64,000 nt of DNA from Phenylobacterium sp. (GCA_020402745.1 JADBYZ010000007.1:62001-126000); one strand, 5' to 3'; counted from the first letter of the stretch, positions 9,491 through 17,994 are shown. Notes: generated by a model from the sequence alone, not told the origin. Numbers and translations: made by a program.

Positions 9491-9575
9491 TTTCCTCTCA
9501 GACGGAACGCCTGAAAGGACAAAACAGGTTCTCATTTCAATATGTGAGATCAGGCTTAGATTCGATAGCCGGCTC
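9491..9575. repeat. Dispersed palindromic element, copy 1
   Basis: This stretch is clearly similar to 29131-29210. Shared blocks include tcagacggaa, gaaag, aaaacagg, tctcatt and agatca. It contains a stem: cctctcag (9494-9501) pairs with ctgaaagg (9511-9518) with one mismatch. It lies between the convergent ends of mocA-like (9454) and the serralysin gene (9595). A role as a two-way transcription end is inferred from this position. Confidence 0.65.
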
Positions 9576-9594
9576 CCAATCCTCGGAACAGGAT

Positions 9595-11361
9595 CTAGAG
9601 AATCCAGCCGCTCCCCAGGCTGGCCAGGGTGACGCTTACCAGGATGACCTGATCTCCATTGCCCATGTCGACGATGACGTCCGCGCCCACCTGGGCGATG
9701 GTCCGCGAGGGACTTCCCTCCAGTTTCAGCCGGTCGCCCTCGGCGACGCTGAAGTCAATGATCCGGTCGATGCCGGCGCCTGCGAAGCTGTAGAACAGGT
9801 CGGCGCCCGCCCCGCCGGACAGGGTGTCGCTTCCGCGGTCGCCCCAAACCCAGTCATCGCCGGAGCCGGCCTGGACGGAATCGTCGCCCTGCCCGCCCCG
9901 GACCCAGTCGTTCCCGGCGCCGCCGTCGACGGTGTCATTGCCCATGTTGCCGTAAACGATGTCAAAGGCGGCGTCGCCAAACAGCAGGTCGTTGTCCCTG
10001 CCCCCGACCACCCAGTCCTCGCCGTCGTTCCCGCGCAGGGTGTCATTGCCCATATTGCCGTTGATGTCGTCGAAGCCCGTCCCGCCGGAGACCGAGTCGT
10101 TCCCGGCGTCGCCGCGCAGGTAGTTCGCGCCCGAGGCCTCGAGAATCGTATCTGCGCCATCGCCGCCGAAGACGGTATCCGAGCCCCCACCCGCTGTCAG
10201 GCGGTTGTCGAGGTTGTTCCCGGTCATCAGGTCGGCGCCCGCGCCGCCGATGGCGTCCTCGATATCCACGCCACGGGCGATGGCGACATTGCCGCGAAAT
10301 CCCCCCACGTCGGAGAAGAAGCCGGGTCGGAGGTCGATGACCTGATTGCTCGAATAGCCGGAGAAGTTGAAGGTGTCCCGGCCCCCCGCGTCCCAGACCG
10401 CCCACTGCATGATGGAGGCGCTGCTCACCGCCTCGAACCAGGGCCGGCCGGCGTTGGAGTTGAACCCGTAAACCGTATCACCAGTCCGGGTGGTCATATT
10501 CGCCCCGTACATGAACTGTACGGCCGCAATGTCGTCCAGCAGGGGCACGGCTGAGAAGCCCGGCAGGCTGGCCCCGGTGTTGAAGCCCCCGAAGTAGCTC
10601 ATCACGGTGTACTGGCGGCTGTCCTCGAAATAGCTGGCGTCCGCCCCATAGCTGGCGGACCCGGTGCCGGGATAGGTGGAAGGGTGGCCCAGTCCGATGG
10701 CGTGGCCGATTTCGTGCACGAGGACCATCCCGCCGTAGTTCGACGCCAGGGGCTGGAGGTTGTAGCTCTCCGTGGCGGCGATCCAGACGTCGCCGGCGCT
10801 GGAGGCGAAATTTGTGGAGCCGGGATAGTAGGCGAAGGCCGCCCCGCCTTCCGGGCCGCTGGAAAAGTTGGCGAACAGCATTATCGCCCGGTCGGAATAG
10901 GCCGCCTCGCCGGTCTCGCCAAAACCCTCCCGAACAAAGCTGATCCGGGCGACGTCGGCCCAGGCCTGCAGGGCCAGTTCCGTCTGGCGGATCTGTGCGG
11001 CGTTGAAGCGGGTAAATCCACTCGTCTCGCTGGGCGTGTTGGCGGGCTCAGTGGACCGGAAGGCGTAGGTGGCGACGAAGGGCTGGCCCAGCACGCCCCA
11101 GCCGCCCTCCCCGCTCGTCAGCCGGTTGACCGCCTGGTCGAGGGTGAAACTTGTCTTGCCATTGAAGGCCGTCCCGCCCCGGTCGCCGAGGTTCAGGTAG
11201 GCGTAGACGGGACCGGTCTCGCCCTCTCCGCCGCGCAGGGCGCAGGCGCCGCAGCCGCACATGGCGGAATGGCCGGGGTCCCGGCTCTCGACACTCCAGG
11301 GGTGCGAAAGGCTCTCAATCTCGGGGCCGGCGGCGTCCGGCTGCTCGAACTTTGGCCACAT
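9595..11361 (-). CDS. Serralysin-type zinc metalloprotease with RTX repeats
   Basis: 588 residues. The zinc motif HEIGHAIGLGH is at residues 216-226, followed by the Met-turn (YTVMSYF), so it is a metzincin of peptidase family M10B. Downstream is the M10 C-terminal domain, then about ten calcium-binding GGxGxD-type repeats (roughly 375-520: GGDGADTI, RGDAGNDSV, GGAGNDWV and similar). A final segment ending in SLGSGWIL serves as the uncleaved type I secretion signal region. There is no Sec signal. No type I exporter genes lie nearby, so export must use distant genes. A cluster MCGCGACAL near residue 35 in the propeptide is unusual. It is divergent from the cupin gene. Confidence 0.93.
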   Translation of the reverse strand: MWPKFEQPDAAGPEIESLSHPWSVESRDPGHSAMCGCGACALRGGEGETGPVYAYLNLGDRGGTAFNGKTSFTLDQAVNRLTSGEGGWGVLGQPFVATYAFRSTEPANTPSETSGFTRFNAAQIRQTELALQAWADVARISFVREGFGETGEAAYSDRAIMLFANFSSGPEGGAAFAYYPGSTNFASSAGDVWIAATESYNLQPLASNYGGMVLVHEIGHAIGLGHPSTYPGTGSASYGADASYFEDSRQYTVMSYFGGFNTGASLPGFSAVPLLDDIAAVQFMYGANMTTRTGDTVYGFNSNAGRPWFEAVSSASIMQWAVWDAGGRDTFNFSGYSSNQVIDLRPGFFSDVGGFRGNVAIARGVDIEDAIGGAGADLMTGNNLDNRLTAGGGSDTVFGGDGADTILEASGANYLRGDAGNDSVSGGTGFDDINGNMGNDTLRGNDGEDWVVGGRDNDLLFGDAAFDIVYGNMGNDTVDGGAGNDWVRGGQGDDSVQAGSGDDWVWGDRGSDTLSGGAGADLFYSFAGAGIDRIIDFSVAEGDRLKLEGSPSRTIAQVGADVIVDMGNGDQVILVSVTLASLGSGWIL

Positions 11362-11463
11362 GGCGGGCTTCCTTCACCGGCGGCGGCGGGGCCGGAACGG
11401 GCTTGCGGTCAGGGCGCTTCTTGCGCTGCGTGTTACACTACAGGAAACCAGCGGGAGGTGAAG

Positions 11464-11937
11464 ATGTCGGAAGAGGGAACCCCGCCGGACGGATGGGAGG
11501 CCACGGGCGTCCGTGTGGTGCGGGGTGACGCGCTGGACACTGATACGCCCCAGACCCCGGGCATGAACCGCGCCGCGGCCATCGACTTCGCCAGGGTCGG
11601 AGCCCGCAAGCTCTGGGCGGGGACGGTCCACATCCATGCCGGGGCGGGAACGGGGGCCCACCACCACGGCCCTCTGGAGAGCGTCATCTACGTGGTCCGG
11701 GGCCGGGCGCGGATGCGCTGGGGCGAGCGATTGGAGTTCACGGCCGAGGCGGGGCCGGGAGACTTCATTTATGTCCCGCCCTTCGTGCCGCACCAGGAGA
11801 TCAACGCCTCCAGCGAAGAGACGCTCGAGTGCGTCCTGGTCCGAAGCGACGGTGAGGCCGTGGTGGTCAACCTGGACATCGAACCGGTCGAGCCGCCGCG
11901 CGAGGTCCGCTGGATAGACCCCATCCACAGGGACTGA
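11464..11937 (+). CDS. Cupin-domain protein
   Basis: 157 residues from the ATG at 11464, which has a strong gggaggtg ribosome site 5 bases upstream; the frame is open further upstream but overlaps the divergent protease. The cupin motif is clear: HIHAGAGTGAHHHGPLESVIYVVRGRARMRWG (His metal ligands, Glu), then PGDFIYVPPFVPHQEIN as the second motif. The enzyme or binding activity is unknown. It is 3 bases from the hydrolase gene and probably co-transcribed with it. Confidence 0.85.
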   Translation: MSEEGTPPDGWEATGVRVVRGDALDTDTPQTPGMNRAAAIDFARVGARKLWAGTVHIHAGAGTGAHHHGPLESVIYVVRGRARMRWGERLEFTAEAGPGDFIYVPPFVPHQEINASSEETLECVLVRSDGEAVVVNLDIEPVEPPREVRWIDPIHRD

Positions 11938-11940
11938 TCC

Positions 11941-12759
11941 ATGCCCCGCGTCACCGCCAACGGCCTCGACATCCACTACGAGCGGACAGGGCAGGGTCCG
12001 CGCCTCTTGTTCATCTCGGGCACGGGGGGAGACCTGCGGGTCCGTCCGAACATGCTGGACGGCCCCTTCGCCCGGACCTTCGACCTCGTCGCCTACGACC
12101 AGCGCGGCCTGGGCCAGACCGAAAAGCCAGACCGCCCCTACGCCATGGCCGACTATGCGGATGACGCCGCCGGCCTGATGGACGCCCTGGGCTGGGAGGA
12201 CGCCCTCGTCATCGGGGTGTCGTTCGGCGGCATGGTCGCCCAGAACCTTATTGTCAGGCATCCGCAGCGCGTCCGCCGCCTGGTGCTGGCCTGCACCTCG
12301 CCTGGCGGCGCCGGGGGGGCCTCCTTCCCGTTCCATGAGATCGGCCACCTGAAGGGCGAAGCCCGGGCCCGGCGCCTCCTGCCCATCAACGACACCCGGC
12401 TGGACGAGGCCTGGGCGACGGCCCATCCCGAACGCTTTGCCGAGGCCATCGCCCAATCGGCCGCCGATCCCTTTGCGGGCGAGCCCGGACGGGAGATGGG
12501 CGCCCGCCGCCAGATCGAGGCCCGCGCCGGGCACGATGTCTGGGAGGCCCTTCCGGGGGTCCGCATCCCGGTGATGATCGCCGCCGGTCGTTTCGACGCC
12601 ATCGCCCCGGCCCAGAGCCAGCTGAATCTGGCCCTCGCATTGCGAGGCTCGGTGCTCCGGTTCTTCGAGGGCGGGCACATGTTCATGCTCCAGGACCGGA
12701 CCGCCGTCCCGGCCATGATCGAGTTCTTGTTGGAGGGCACGTCCGGTCCGTCGGCTTGA
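11941..12759 (+). CDS. Alpha/beta hydrolase
   Basis: 272 residues. The nucleophile elbow is GVSFGGMVAQ (Ser near residue 98). The oxyanion region is FISGTGGDLR near the N-terminus, an Asp lies in AGRFDAIAP and the catalytic His in EGGHMFMLQD near the C-terminus. The order and spacing resemble 3-oxoadipate enol-lactonase-like hydrolases, but the substrate cannot be read from sequence. It directly follows the cupin gene, which suggests a shared minor catabolic or detoxifying role. Confidence 0.85.
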   Translation: MPRVTANGLDIHYERTGQGPRLLFISGTGGDLRVRPNMLDGPFARTFDLVAYDQRGLGQTEKPDRPYAMADYADDAAGLMDALGWEDALVIGVSFGGMVAQNLIVRHPQRVRRLVLACTSPGGAGGASFPFHEIGHLKGEARARRLLPINDTRLDEAWATAHPERFAEAIAQSAADPFAGEPGREMGARRQIEARAGHDVWEALPGVRIPVMIAAGRFDAIAPAQSQLNLALALRGSVLRFFEGGHMFMLQDRTAVPAMIEFLLEGTSGPSA

Positions 12760-12890
12760 GACGCAGGAGCGCCTCCCTAGGGATTCTCCCAGCCTTGCAT
12801 GTCGTGAGGGAAGGAGCCATTTGATCGGCAAGTTGGAGGGGATAGGAACCCCTTCACACGCAAGGGCCCGAGGCCCAAAGGAGAGCTCCC

Positions 12891-13214
12891 ATGACCGCCA
12901 CCCCTGCGGACAAGGCCGTCCGGGCCGCCCGATCGGCCGCCAAGTCCACCGTCGATATCGCTGAGGACGCCGTCGAGCAGGCCGAACGCAAGTTGGCCGA
13001 CGCCGCCCACCGGATCGAGAAGGCCGTCGCCGAAGGCGTCCAGCAGATCCGTACTCATGGAAAGGCCTACGCCGCCGAGGCCGCGGACCAGATAGAGGAC
13101 GCCCAGCGCTACGTCGTTGGCCAGGTCCGCGAGCGCCCGCTGGCCGCCACCGGCCTGGCCCTCGGCATCGGCGTGCTCATAGGCCTGATCCTGGCCGGCG
13201 GACGCCACCGTTGA
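12891..13214 (+). CDS. DUF883/ElaB-like inner-membrane protein
   Basis: 107 residues. A long Ala-rich amphipathic helical region (about 1-75: repeated AARSAAKST, EDAVEQAERKLADAA) is followed by a C-terminal transmembrane helix with GLALGIGVLIGLILAGG and a short basic tail. This is the layout of the YqjD/ElaB (DUF883) family, tail-anchored proteins that can bind ribosomes and are often induced by stress. A GGAGAG ribosome site precedes the ATG. The stop overlaps the TTG start of the next gene. Confidence 0.8.
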   Translation: MTATPADKAVRAARSAAKSTVDIAEDAVEQAERKLADAAHRIEKAVAEGVQQIRTHGKAYAAEAADQIEDAQRYVVGQVRERPLAATGLALGIGVLIGLILAGGRHR

Positions 13215-13609
13215 GACTTGGCCGCCTGATCCTGGCGGTCTGCGGGACGGCGGCCTTGGCCGCCGCCTCGGGTGTCTTCGTTGTGGCCCTGTCCCTGGCT
13301 TTGTACGCCGCCCTTGAGCCCACCCTGGGCGCCGCGGGCGCCGCAGCCTCTGTGGCGGTCGCCTGCCTCCTGATCCTGGCGGCGGCGGGACTGGCCCTCC
13401 TCTTGATCGCGACCCGGCGTCCGCGCCCGGCGGCGGCCTCCGAGGGGGGAGACTTCGGTGCGGACCTCCTCGAGCTGGCGCGCCGGCGACCCTTCCTGGC
13501 GCTGTTCGGCGCGGCGGCGGCCACCGCCATCGGCCTCAGCGCCCTTCGCAATCCCCGGATCGTCTCCGGACTGGTGAGCGTTGTCCTCGGGCTGCGCCGG
13601 CCGCTCTGA
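13211..13609 (+). CDS. Small integral membrane protein (holin-superfamily-like)
   Basis: 132 residues with an inferred TTG start that overlaps the upstream stop (TTGA). Two hydrophobic helices occupy about residues 3-33 and 38-66, and a third weaker one lies near 95-112. Between them is a polar loop. In many alphaproteobacteria a DUF883 gene is followed by such a putative phage-holin-superfamily (DUF1469-type) protein, and the coupling seen here fits that pair. The function is not known; a role in envelope stress is inferred from the partner only. Confidence 0.65.
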   Translation: MRLGRLILAVCGTAALAAASGVFVVALSLALYAALEPTLGAAGAAASVAVACLLILAAAGLALLLIATRRPRPAAASEGGDFGADLLELARRRPFLALFGAAAATAIGLSALRNPRIVSGLVSVVLGLRRPL

Positions 13610-13687
13610 CCTGCAGCCTCAGGTGGCGCCCCCTCGGGCAGGGAGTTCCAGGTTCAGGGGAGGGATGGGCTATCCCCGCTCCGGCAG

Positions 13688-13704
13688 GCCCGCTTCAAGC
13701 GGGC
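13688..13704. terminator. GC-rich hairpin over the chpT stop codon
   Basis: gcccgctt (13688-13695) and aagcgggc (13697-13704) are perfect complements with a one-base centre, so the real loop is larger. The hairpin lies between convergent genes and covers the chpT stop. There is no T-run, so terminator function is uncertain. Confidence 0.35.
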
Positions 13705-14375
13705 AGGGCTGCCAGAAAGTCGATCGCCGATCCCGTGGAGTCTGCACGGACCGTTCCGCCCGCGTCCGTCACGAACAGATAGACATAGTAGGCCTGGACC
13801 CAATGACCGTGGAGGCCTTCCCCCATGGGCAGGCCCAGGAGGCCGTCAGAGACCTCGGCGCGAAGTCGGGCGCGGGGACCGTCCGCGCGAGCCCGGATCA
13901 GGATGAAGCCCTCGCGCTCCTCGGCCTCGATTCGCGCTGAGCCACCGGTAGGCAGAGCCGCGCCCGCAAGCTGTGACAGGTTCAGCAGCGCCCTGGCCGC
14001 CGGCTTGGCCAGGGCGGGCGCCGCCACCTGCCAGTCCAGATCGGCCCGGATGTGGCGAAAGAGGCCCTCGGTCAGGCGACCCAGCTCCCGGGAGTCGAAC
14101 ACCTCCGCCGATGCCGAGGCGCCGAAGGCGACCCGGCAGAAGCCGAGCAGGTCCGCGAGCTTTCGGGCCGAGGCGCCGATCAGACCCATAGCCTCCTCTC
14201 GCATGTCCTGGGCCGACGGGTCGTCCAGCAGATCGAGGCCGCTGACCATGGCGCTCACGGGGCTGATGAAGTCGTGGCACATCCGCGCAGCGAGAAAGGC
14301 AGCCACCTCCGAAGGCCGGGTGGAAGGAACGTCGCGACGCGAGTCTTCCGGAAGTGAGGCGGAGGGACCAAACAT
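13695..14375 (-). CDS. chpT: Histidine phosphotransferase ChpT
   Basis: 226 residues from the ATG at 14375, close to the known length in Caulobacter. The frame stays open upstream but only as a shadow of the divergent cysQ. The DHp-like helix carries AAFLAARMCHDFISPVSAM with the phosphorylated His at residue 34. A degenerate GHKL-like domain follows, ending in a GHWVQAYYVYLFVTDAGG block. ChpT receives phosphate from CckA and passes it to CtrA and CpdR. DivL, the regulator of CckA, is also in this window at 42.7 kb. Confidence 0.9.
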   Translation of the reverse strand: MFGPSASLPEDSRRDVPSTRPSEVAAFLAARMCHDFISPVSAMVSGLDLLDDPSAQDMREEAMGLIGASARKLADLLGFCRVAFGASASAEVFDSRELGRLTEGLFRHIRADLDWQVAAPALAKPAARALLNLSQLAGAALPTGGSARIEAEEREGFILIRARADGPRARLRAEVSDGLLGLPMGEGLHGHWVQAYYVYLFVTDAGGTVRADSTGSAIDFLAALPA

Positions 14376-14462
14376 AGTGAGAGCGAATTTGGCCTGATTT
14401 GCCGCTTTGGGAAACCGCCCGGCGCATCTAGGACAAACTTCGCCGCACAGGATCGATTCCGC

Positions 14463-15233
14463 ATGACGACCCTCGACGCCCGCTTCGGAGCCGCACTTGC
14501 CGACCTCTGCGAAGAGGCGGCGGATCTTGTGCGCCCCCTCTGGAAGAGCGGCCTGGTCGTGGACCGCAAGTCGGACGATAGCCCCGTCACGGAGGCGGAC
14601 CGGCGGGCCGAGACCCTGATCCTCGCCGGCCTCGCCCGGCTGGCCCCGGAGGTGCCCGTGGTCTCCGAGGAACACGCCAGCGAGTTCGGGGCGCCCGGCC
14701 GGATCGGCCGGGCCTTCCTGCTGGTGGATCCCATCGACGGGACCAAGGCCTTTGTCCGGGGCGACCCCAACTTCACCGTCAATATCGGGCTTATCGTCGA
14801 CGGCGTCCCCGTCGCGGGGGCGATCTCGGCGCCCGCCACAGGCGAGACCTGGTTCACCACAGGCCAGGGCGTCCTCAAGCGCATCAATGGCGGCGCCGCC
14901 GCCTCGGTGAGGGTCCGGGTCTGGCCCGAGGGCGCCGCCATCGCCCTGGTCAGCCACACCATGAAGCCGCAGACCCTGCAGGCCCTGGCCGACCGTTACG
15001 GCTTCCACGGGACCGACGCCATGGACTCCTCCATCAAGTTCTGTCGGCTCGCCGAGGGCGCCGCAGACATCTACCCGCGTCACGGGCCGACCATGGAGTG
15101 GGATATCGCCGCCGGGCATGCCATCCTCGCCGCCGCCGGCGGGAGGGTCGAGGCCGAGGACGGCGGGCCCTTCCTCTATGGCAAGGCAAAGGCGGGTTTC
15201 CTGAACGGAGGCTTCGTCGCCCGCGGCGGCTAG
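14463..15233 (+). CDS. cysQ: 3'(2'),5'-bisphosphate nucleotidase CysQ family
   Basis: 256 residues of the inositol monophosphatase fold. Visible metal-binding motifs are SPVTEADRRAE (about 40-50), VVSEEH (about 68-73), VDPIDGTKAFVRG (about 90-102) and EWDIAAGHAILAAAGG (about 215-230). The N-terminal pattern and the SEE and DGTK motifs fit CysQ, which removes PAP made in sulfate assimilation. A histidinol-phosphatase (HisN-type) activity is the alternative, since the two subfamilies are close. It is divergent from chpT. Confidence 0.8.
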   Translation: MTTLDARFGAALADLCEEAADLVRPLWKSGLVVDRKSDDSPVTEADRRAETLILAGLARLAPEVPVVSEEHASEFGAPGRIGRAFLLVDPIDGTKAFVRGDPNFTVNIGLIVDGVPVAGAISAPATGETWFTTGQGVLKRINGGAAASVRVRVWPEGAAIALVSHTMKPQTLQALADRYGFHGTDAMDSSIKFCRLAEGAADIYPRHGPTMEWDIAAGHAILAAAGGRVEAEDGGPFLYGKAKAGFLNGGFVARGG

Positions 15234-15305
15234 GTACGAAAAAGAGGCCTACACCCGCACCGCGATCCGTCGCATAAGGCGTCCATACGAGTGCAGGAGA
15301 CCGAC

Positions 15306-16496
15306 ATGGCCCTCGACGCCGGCGCCGACGCCAAGACCTTCAGCTGGGAAGATCCGCTGGACCTTGCCTCCCGGCTCTCTGAGGACGAACGCATGGTGTG
15401 GGAGTCGGCTCGCACCTACGCTCGGGAGAAGCTGCTGCCCCGCGTCGTCTCGGCCTATGCCGAAGAGCGCTTCGACCGCGAAATCATGACTGAGATGGGC
15501 GCCATGGGTTTCCTAGGCCCGACCCTTCCGGAAGCCTACGGCTGCGCCGGCGTCAATCATGTCGCCTACGGCCTGATCGCCCGGGAGATCGAGGCCATCG
15601 ACTCCGGCTACCGCTCGGCCATGAGCGTCCAGTCCTCTCTGGTCATGTATCCGATCCACGCCTTTGGCTCAGAGGCGCAGCGCCAGCGCTACCTGCCCGG
15701 TATGGCCAGGGGCGAGATCATCGGCTGCTTCGGCCTGACGGAGTCCGACGGTGGCTCCGACCCGGCCTCCATGCGCACCACTGCGACGCCGACCAAGGGC
15801 GGCTTCATCCTGAACGGCGCGAAGATGTGGATCACCAACGCGCCGATCGCCGACGTCGCCCTGGTCTGGGCCAAGCTGGACGGCGCTATCCGCGGCTTCC
15901 TGGTGGATCGCGGATCCGAGGGCTTCTCGACGCCACAGATCAAGAACAAACTGTCCCTCCGCGCCTCCATCACCGGCGAGATCGCGCTCTCCGACGTCTT
16001 CGTCCCTGAGGGCCAGATGCTACCCGGCGTCGCCGGCCTGCGCGGGCCCTTTTCCTGCCTCAACAAGGCCCGGTACGGCATCGCCTGGGGCGCCATGGGT
16101 GCGGCTGACTTCTGCCTGCACGCCAGCCGCGACTACGTCTCCAGCCGCAAGGTGTTCGGCAAGCCGCTGGCCGCCCGCCAGCTGATCCAGAAAAAGCTGG
16201 CCGACATGCAGACCGAGATCGCCCTCGGCCTTGAAGGCGCCCTCGCCCTCGGCCGGCTGATCGACCAGGGCGCCTGGGTGCCTGAAGCCATCAGCCTGAT
16301 GAAGCGCAACAATTGCGGCAAGGCCTTGGCCATCGCGCGCGAGGCCCGCGACATCCACGGCGGCAACGGCATCAGCGGCGAGTATCACGTGATGCGCCAC
16401 GCCTCGAACCTCGAGACGGTCAACACCTATGAAGGGGCGCATGATGTGCACGCCTTGATCCTGGGTCGTGCGATCACTGGCGAAAACGCGTTCTGA
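15306..16496 (+). CDS. gcdH: Glutaryl-CoA dehydrogenase
   Basis: 396 residues from the ATG at 15306, which has AGGAGACC upstream; a start at 15291 would add five residues. Acyl-CoA dehydrogenase domains are complete: [15 protein letters not shown] (FAD/substrate loop), [16 protein letters not shown], and the C-terminal [20 protein letters not shown] with the catalytic Glu. This final motif is characteristic of glutaryl-CoA dehydrogenase, which converts glutaryl-CoA to crotonyl-CoA in lysine and tryptophan breakdown. Electrons go to ETF in the cytoplasm. Confidence 0.92.
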   Translation: MALDAGADAKTFSWEDPLDLASRLSEDERMVWESARTYAREKLLPRVVSAYAEERFDREIMTEMGAMGFLGPTLPEAYGCAGVNHVAYGLIAREIEAIDSGYRSAMSVQSSLVMYPIHAFGSEAQRQRYLPGMARGEIIGCFGLTESDGGSDPASMRTTATPTKGGFILNGAKMWITNAPIADVALVWAKLDGAIRGFLVDRGSEGFSTPQIKNKLSLRASITGEIALSDVFVPEGQMLPGVAGLRGPFSCLNKARYGIAWGAMGAADFCLHASRDYVSSRKVFGKPLAARQLIQKKLADMQTEIALGLEGALALGRLIDQGAWVPEAISLMKRNNCGKALAIAREARDIHGGNGISGEYHVMRHASNLETVNTYEGAHDVHALILGRAITGENAF

Positions 16497-16531
16497 TCCG
16501 GTTGGGTTCGGCGATGTCTACACCTCGACTT

Positions 16532-16549
16532 CCAGGGCGGTGACCCTGG
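16532..16549. terminator. Hairpin downstream of gcdH
   Basis: ccaggg (16532-16537) and ccctgg (16544-16549) form a perfect 6-bp stem with a 6-base loop, 35 bases after the gcdH stop. It has no T-run and is a weak candidate for the end of the gcdH transcript. Confidence 0.3.
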
Positions 16550-16592
16550 ACAAGCGGGGGTGGCCGCCCCTCCGGACTGTGGTCAGGGCCTC

Positions 16593-16679
16593 TGGCGTCC
16601 CTTCGCCTCTGCACTCCTGTCCGTCGTGACCTGCCTCCTCTTCCTGCCGGAAACCCGAGGGCGGTCTCTCAATCACTGA
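16593..16679 (+). pseudogene. Remnant of an MFS transporter C-terminus
   Basis: In the 176-base gap between gcdH and cysG, one frame ends LLSVVTCLLFLPETRGRSLNH followed by a stop at 16677-16679. A hydrophobic stretch ending in L-P-E-T-R-G-R-S-L is the usual C-terminal end of the last helix of sugar or aromatic-acid MFS transporters. Further upstream the frame holds no recognisable MFS sequence and there is no start, so the rest of the gene appears deleted. The match is short and the call is moderate. Confidence 0.45.
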
Positions 16680-17563
16680 CCTGCAACAAACCCCGGAGCG
16701 ACCGGAAGGTCTTCCGGCTCCAGGCCCGCGGCGCGCCAGGGAGCGGGATCGGTCAGAAGGACAACTGTGCGGCCTTCTGCGAGGAGGGCGGCGATCTCGT
16801 CCGGATCGGCCGCCTCCGGCGACAGGCGTCGCGCCTCCCGGCGCGCCATGTTCGCGACGCCTTCCGCCTCGCCGGGACGGATCACCAGGACGTCGGTCGC
16901 CGACAGGACCCTCAGGGCCCTGAGGGACAGGAGGTCCGGCGGCGTCTCGCTGGGCGCGGTGAAGAGCCGCCCCCTGGGCCGCGCCGCGTCGGAGAGCGCC
17001 TCGGCCAGAAGGGCCTGGACGTCGGCGTCCGGGCGCCCCTCGAGGACCGCAACCGCCACCGGACCCTCCAGCAAGCCGGACAGGAAGACCCTGCGCTCTC
17101 CGGGGTCCGGATAACGTCCCCGGAGGGCGGCCTTGTTGTCCTCCAGGAAGCGCGCCAGCCGGCCCAGGCCTTCCGGGACCCGGGACTCCATCTCGGCCCG
17201 GAGGCGGGCGGCGATCAACGGGGAGGCCCCGCCGGTTCCGAAGGCCGCCACCAGGGCGCCCCGGTCGATCAGGGCCGGGACGGTGAAGTCACAAAGGGCG
17301 GGGCGGTCCATGACATTGACAGGGGCGCCGGCCCGGCGCGCGGCGTCCGCGGCCTGTCGGCTGAAGGCCTCGTCAGGGTGGGCGATGAAGCCCAGGGCCA
17401 TGCCGGCCCAGGCGTCGGGAGAGACCGCCGCCGCCGCATCTAGGATCACAAGCTCAGCCGGGCTTCCGCTGAGGAGACGGCGACGGGCCTGTAGCCCCTC
17501 GCCCTCGCCAGCAAGGCCGACCCGGCGTCCGGCGAGCGGGTAGAAGGCGGGAAAGACGTCCAA
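16673..17563 (-). CDS. cysG: Siroheme synthase N-terminal domain protein with truncated methyltransferase half
   Basis: 296 residues. Residues 1-150 look like the CysG precorrin-2 dehydrogenase/ferrochelatase module: DVFPAFYPLAGRRVGLAGEGEG, then NVMDRPALCDFTVPALIDRG and FGTGGASPLIAARLRAEME, which match the NAD-binding and ferrochelatase regions. From about 165 the sequence resembles the start of the uroporphyrinogen-III methyltransferase domain (PPDLLSLRALRVLSATDVLVI; GRTVVLLTDPAPW). It stops after about 110 of the expected 250 residues. Full CysG is about 460 residues. Dehydrogenase/ferrochelatase activity is plausible; methyltransferase activity is not. The symbol refers to the N-terminal module. 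Confidence 0.8.
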   Translation of the reverse strand: MDVFPAFYPLAGRRVGLAGEGEGLQARRRLLSGSPAELVILDAAAAVSPDAWAGMALGFIAHPDEAFSRQAADAARRAGAPVNVMDRPALCDFTVPALIDRGALVAAFGTGGASPLIAARLRAEMESRVPEGLGRLARFLEDNKAALRGRYPDPGERRVFLSGLLEGPVAVAVLEGRPDADVQALLAEALSDAARPRGRLFTAPSETPPDLLSLRALRVLSATDVLVIRPGEAEGVANMARREARRLSPEAADPDEIAALLAEGRTVVLLTDPAPWRAAGLEPEDLPVAPGFVAGQ

Positions 17564-17581
17564 GTCCCTGCCCGACCCGTC

Positions 17582-17956
17582 CTACTTCAGCGTCTTCATG
17601 TAGGCGATCACCGCTGCGCGGTCGGCCCGGGAGGCCAGGGCGGTGATCATGCGCCCGCCGGGGGCGAACTTGCTGGGAGCGGCGAGATAGGCGTCCAGGG
17701 CGGCGTCCGTCCAAACCCCCGACTTGGCCTTGAGGGCTGCAGAATAGGCGAAGTCCGGGAGCCCGGCGATCTTTCGGCCAGCGACACCATGGACCGAGGG
17801 CCCGGCGACGGAGCTCTTCACCGCATGGCAGGTCCGGCACTGAAGGTTGAAGACCTTCGCCCCGTCGGCCGCCGCTGCAGGGCCGGCGGACCCGAGGGCG
17901 CCCGCCAGCACGGCGGCGAACAGGATCAGGGCGGAAACAACTTGGCGTGTCGGCAT
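17582..17956 (-). CDS. Periplasmic c-type cytochrome
   Basis: 124 residues from the ATG at 17956, chosen because it is followed by a clean Sec signal (basic start, LILFAAVLAGALGSAGPAAAADG). The single haem motif is CRTCH, followed by GPSVHGVAGRKIAGLPDFAYSAALK and a likely Met ligand in GGRMITAL. This is the small class I cytochrome c552/c550 layout. It is divergent from iorAB-like genes, and such oxidoreductases are commonly paired with a cytochrome c as electron acceptor, so that partner role is inferred. A basic assignment as a general respiratory cytochrome is the alternative. Confidence 0.88.
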   Translation of the reverse strand: MPTRQVVSALILFAAVLAGALGSAGPAAAADGAKVFNLQCRTCHAVKSSVAGPSVHGVAGRKIAGLPDFAYSAALKAKSGVWTDAALDAYLAAPSKFAPGGRMITALASRADRAAVIAYMKTLK

Positions 17957-17994
17957 GAAGGGCTCCGGGCTCGGGAGCCATACTATACAGGGCC

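Noticed and set aside
10000-10260. Regular repeats in the serralysin gene as possible tandem DNA array or CRISPR
   Set aside because: They encode RTX calcium-binding repeats of variable DNA sequence; there are no constant repeats with spacers.
12841-12890. GGAAC box before the DUF883 gene as a general-stress sigma (EcfG/SigT) promoter
   Set aside because: A GGAAC is present at 12845, but no CGTT-like -10 box is at the right spacing.
14376-15119. Minus-strand open frame upstream of chpT
   Set aside because: It covers cysQ in antisense and adds no recognisable domain; the chpT start at 14375 gives the usual length.
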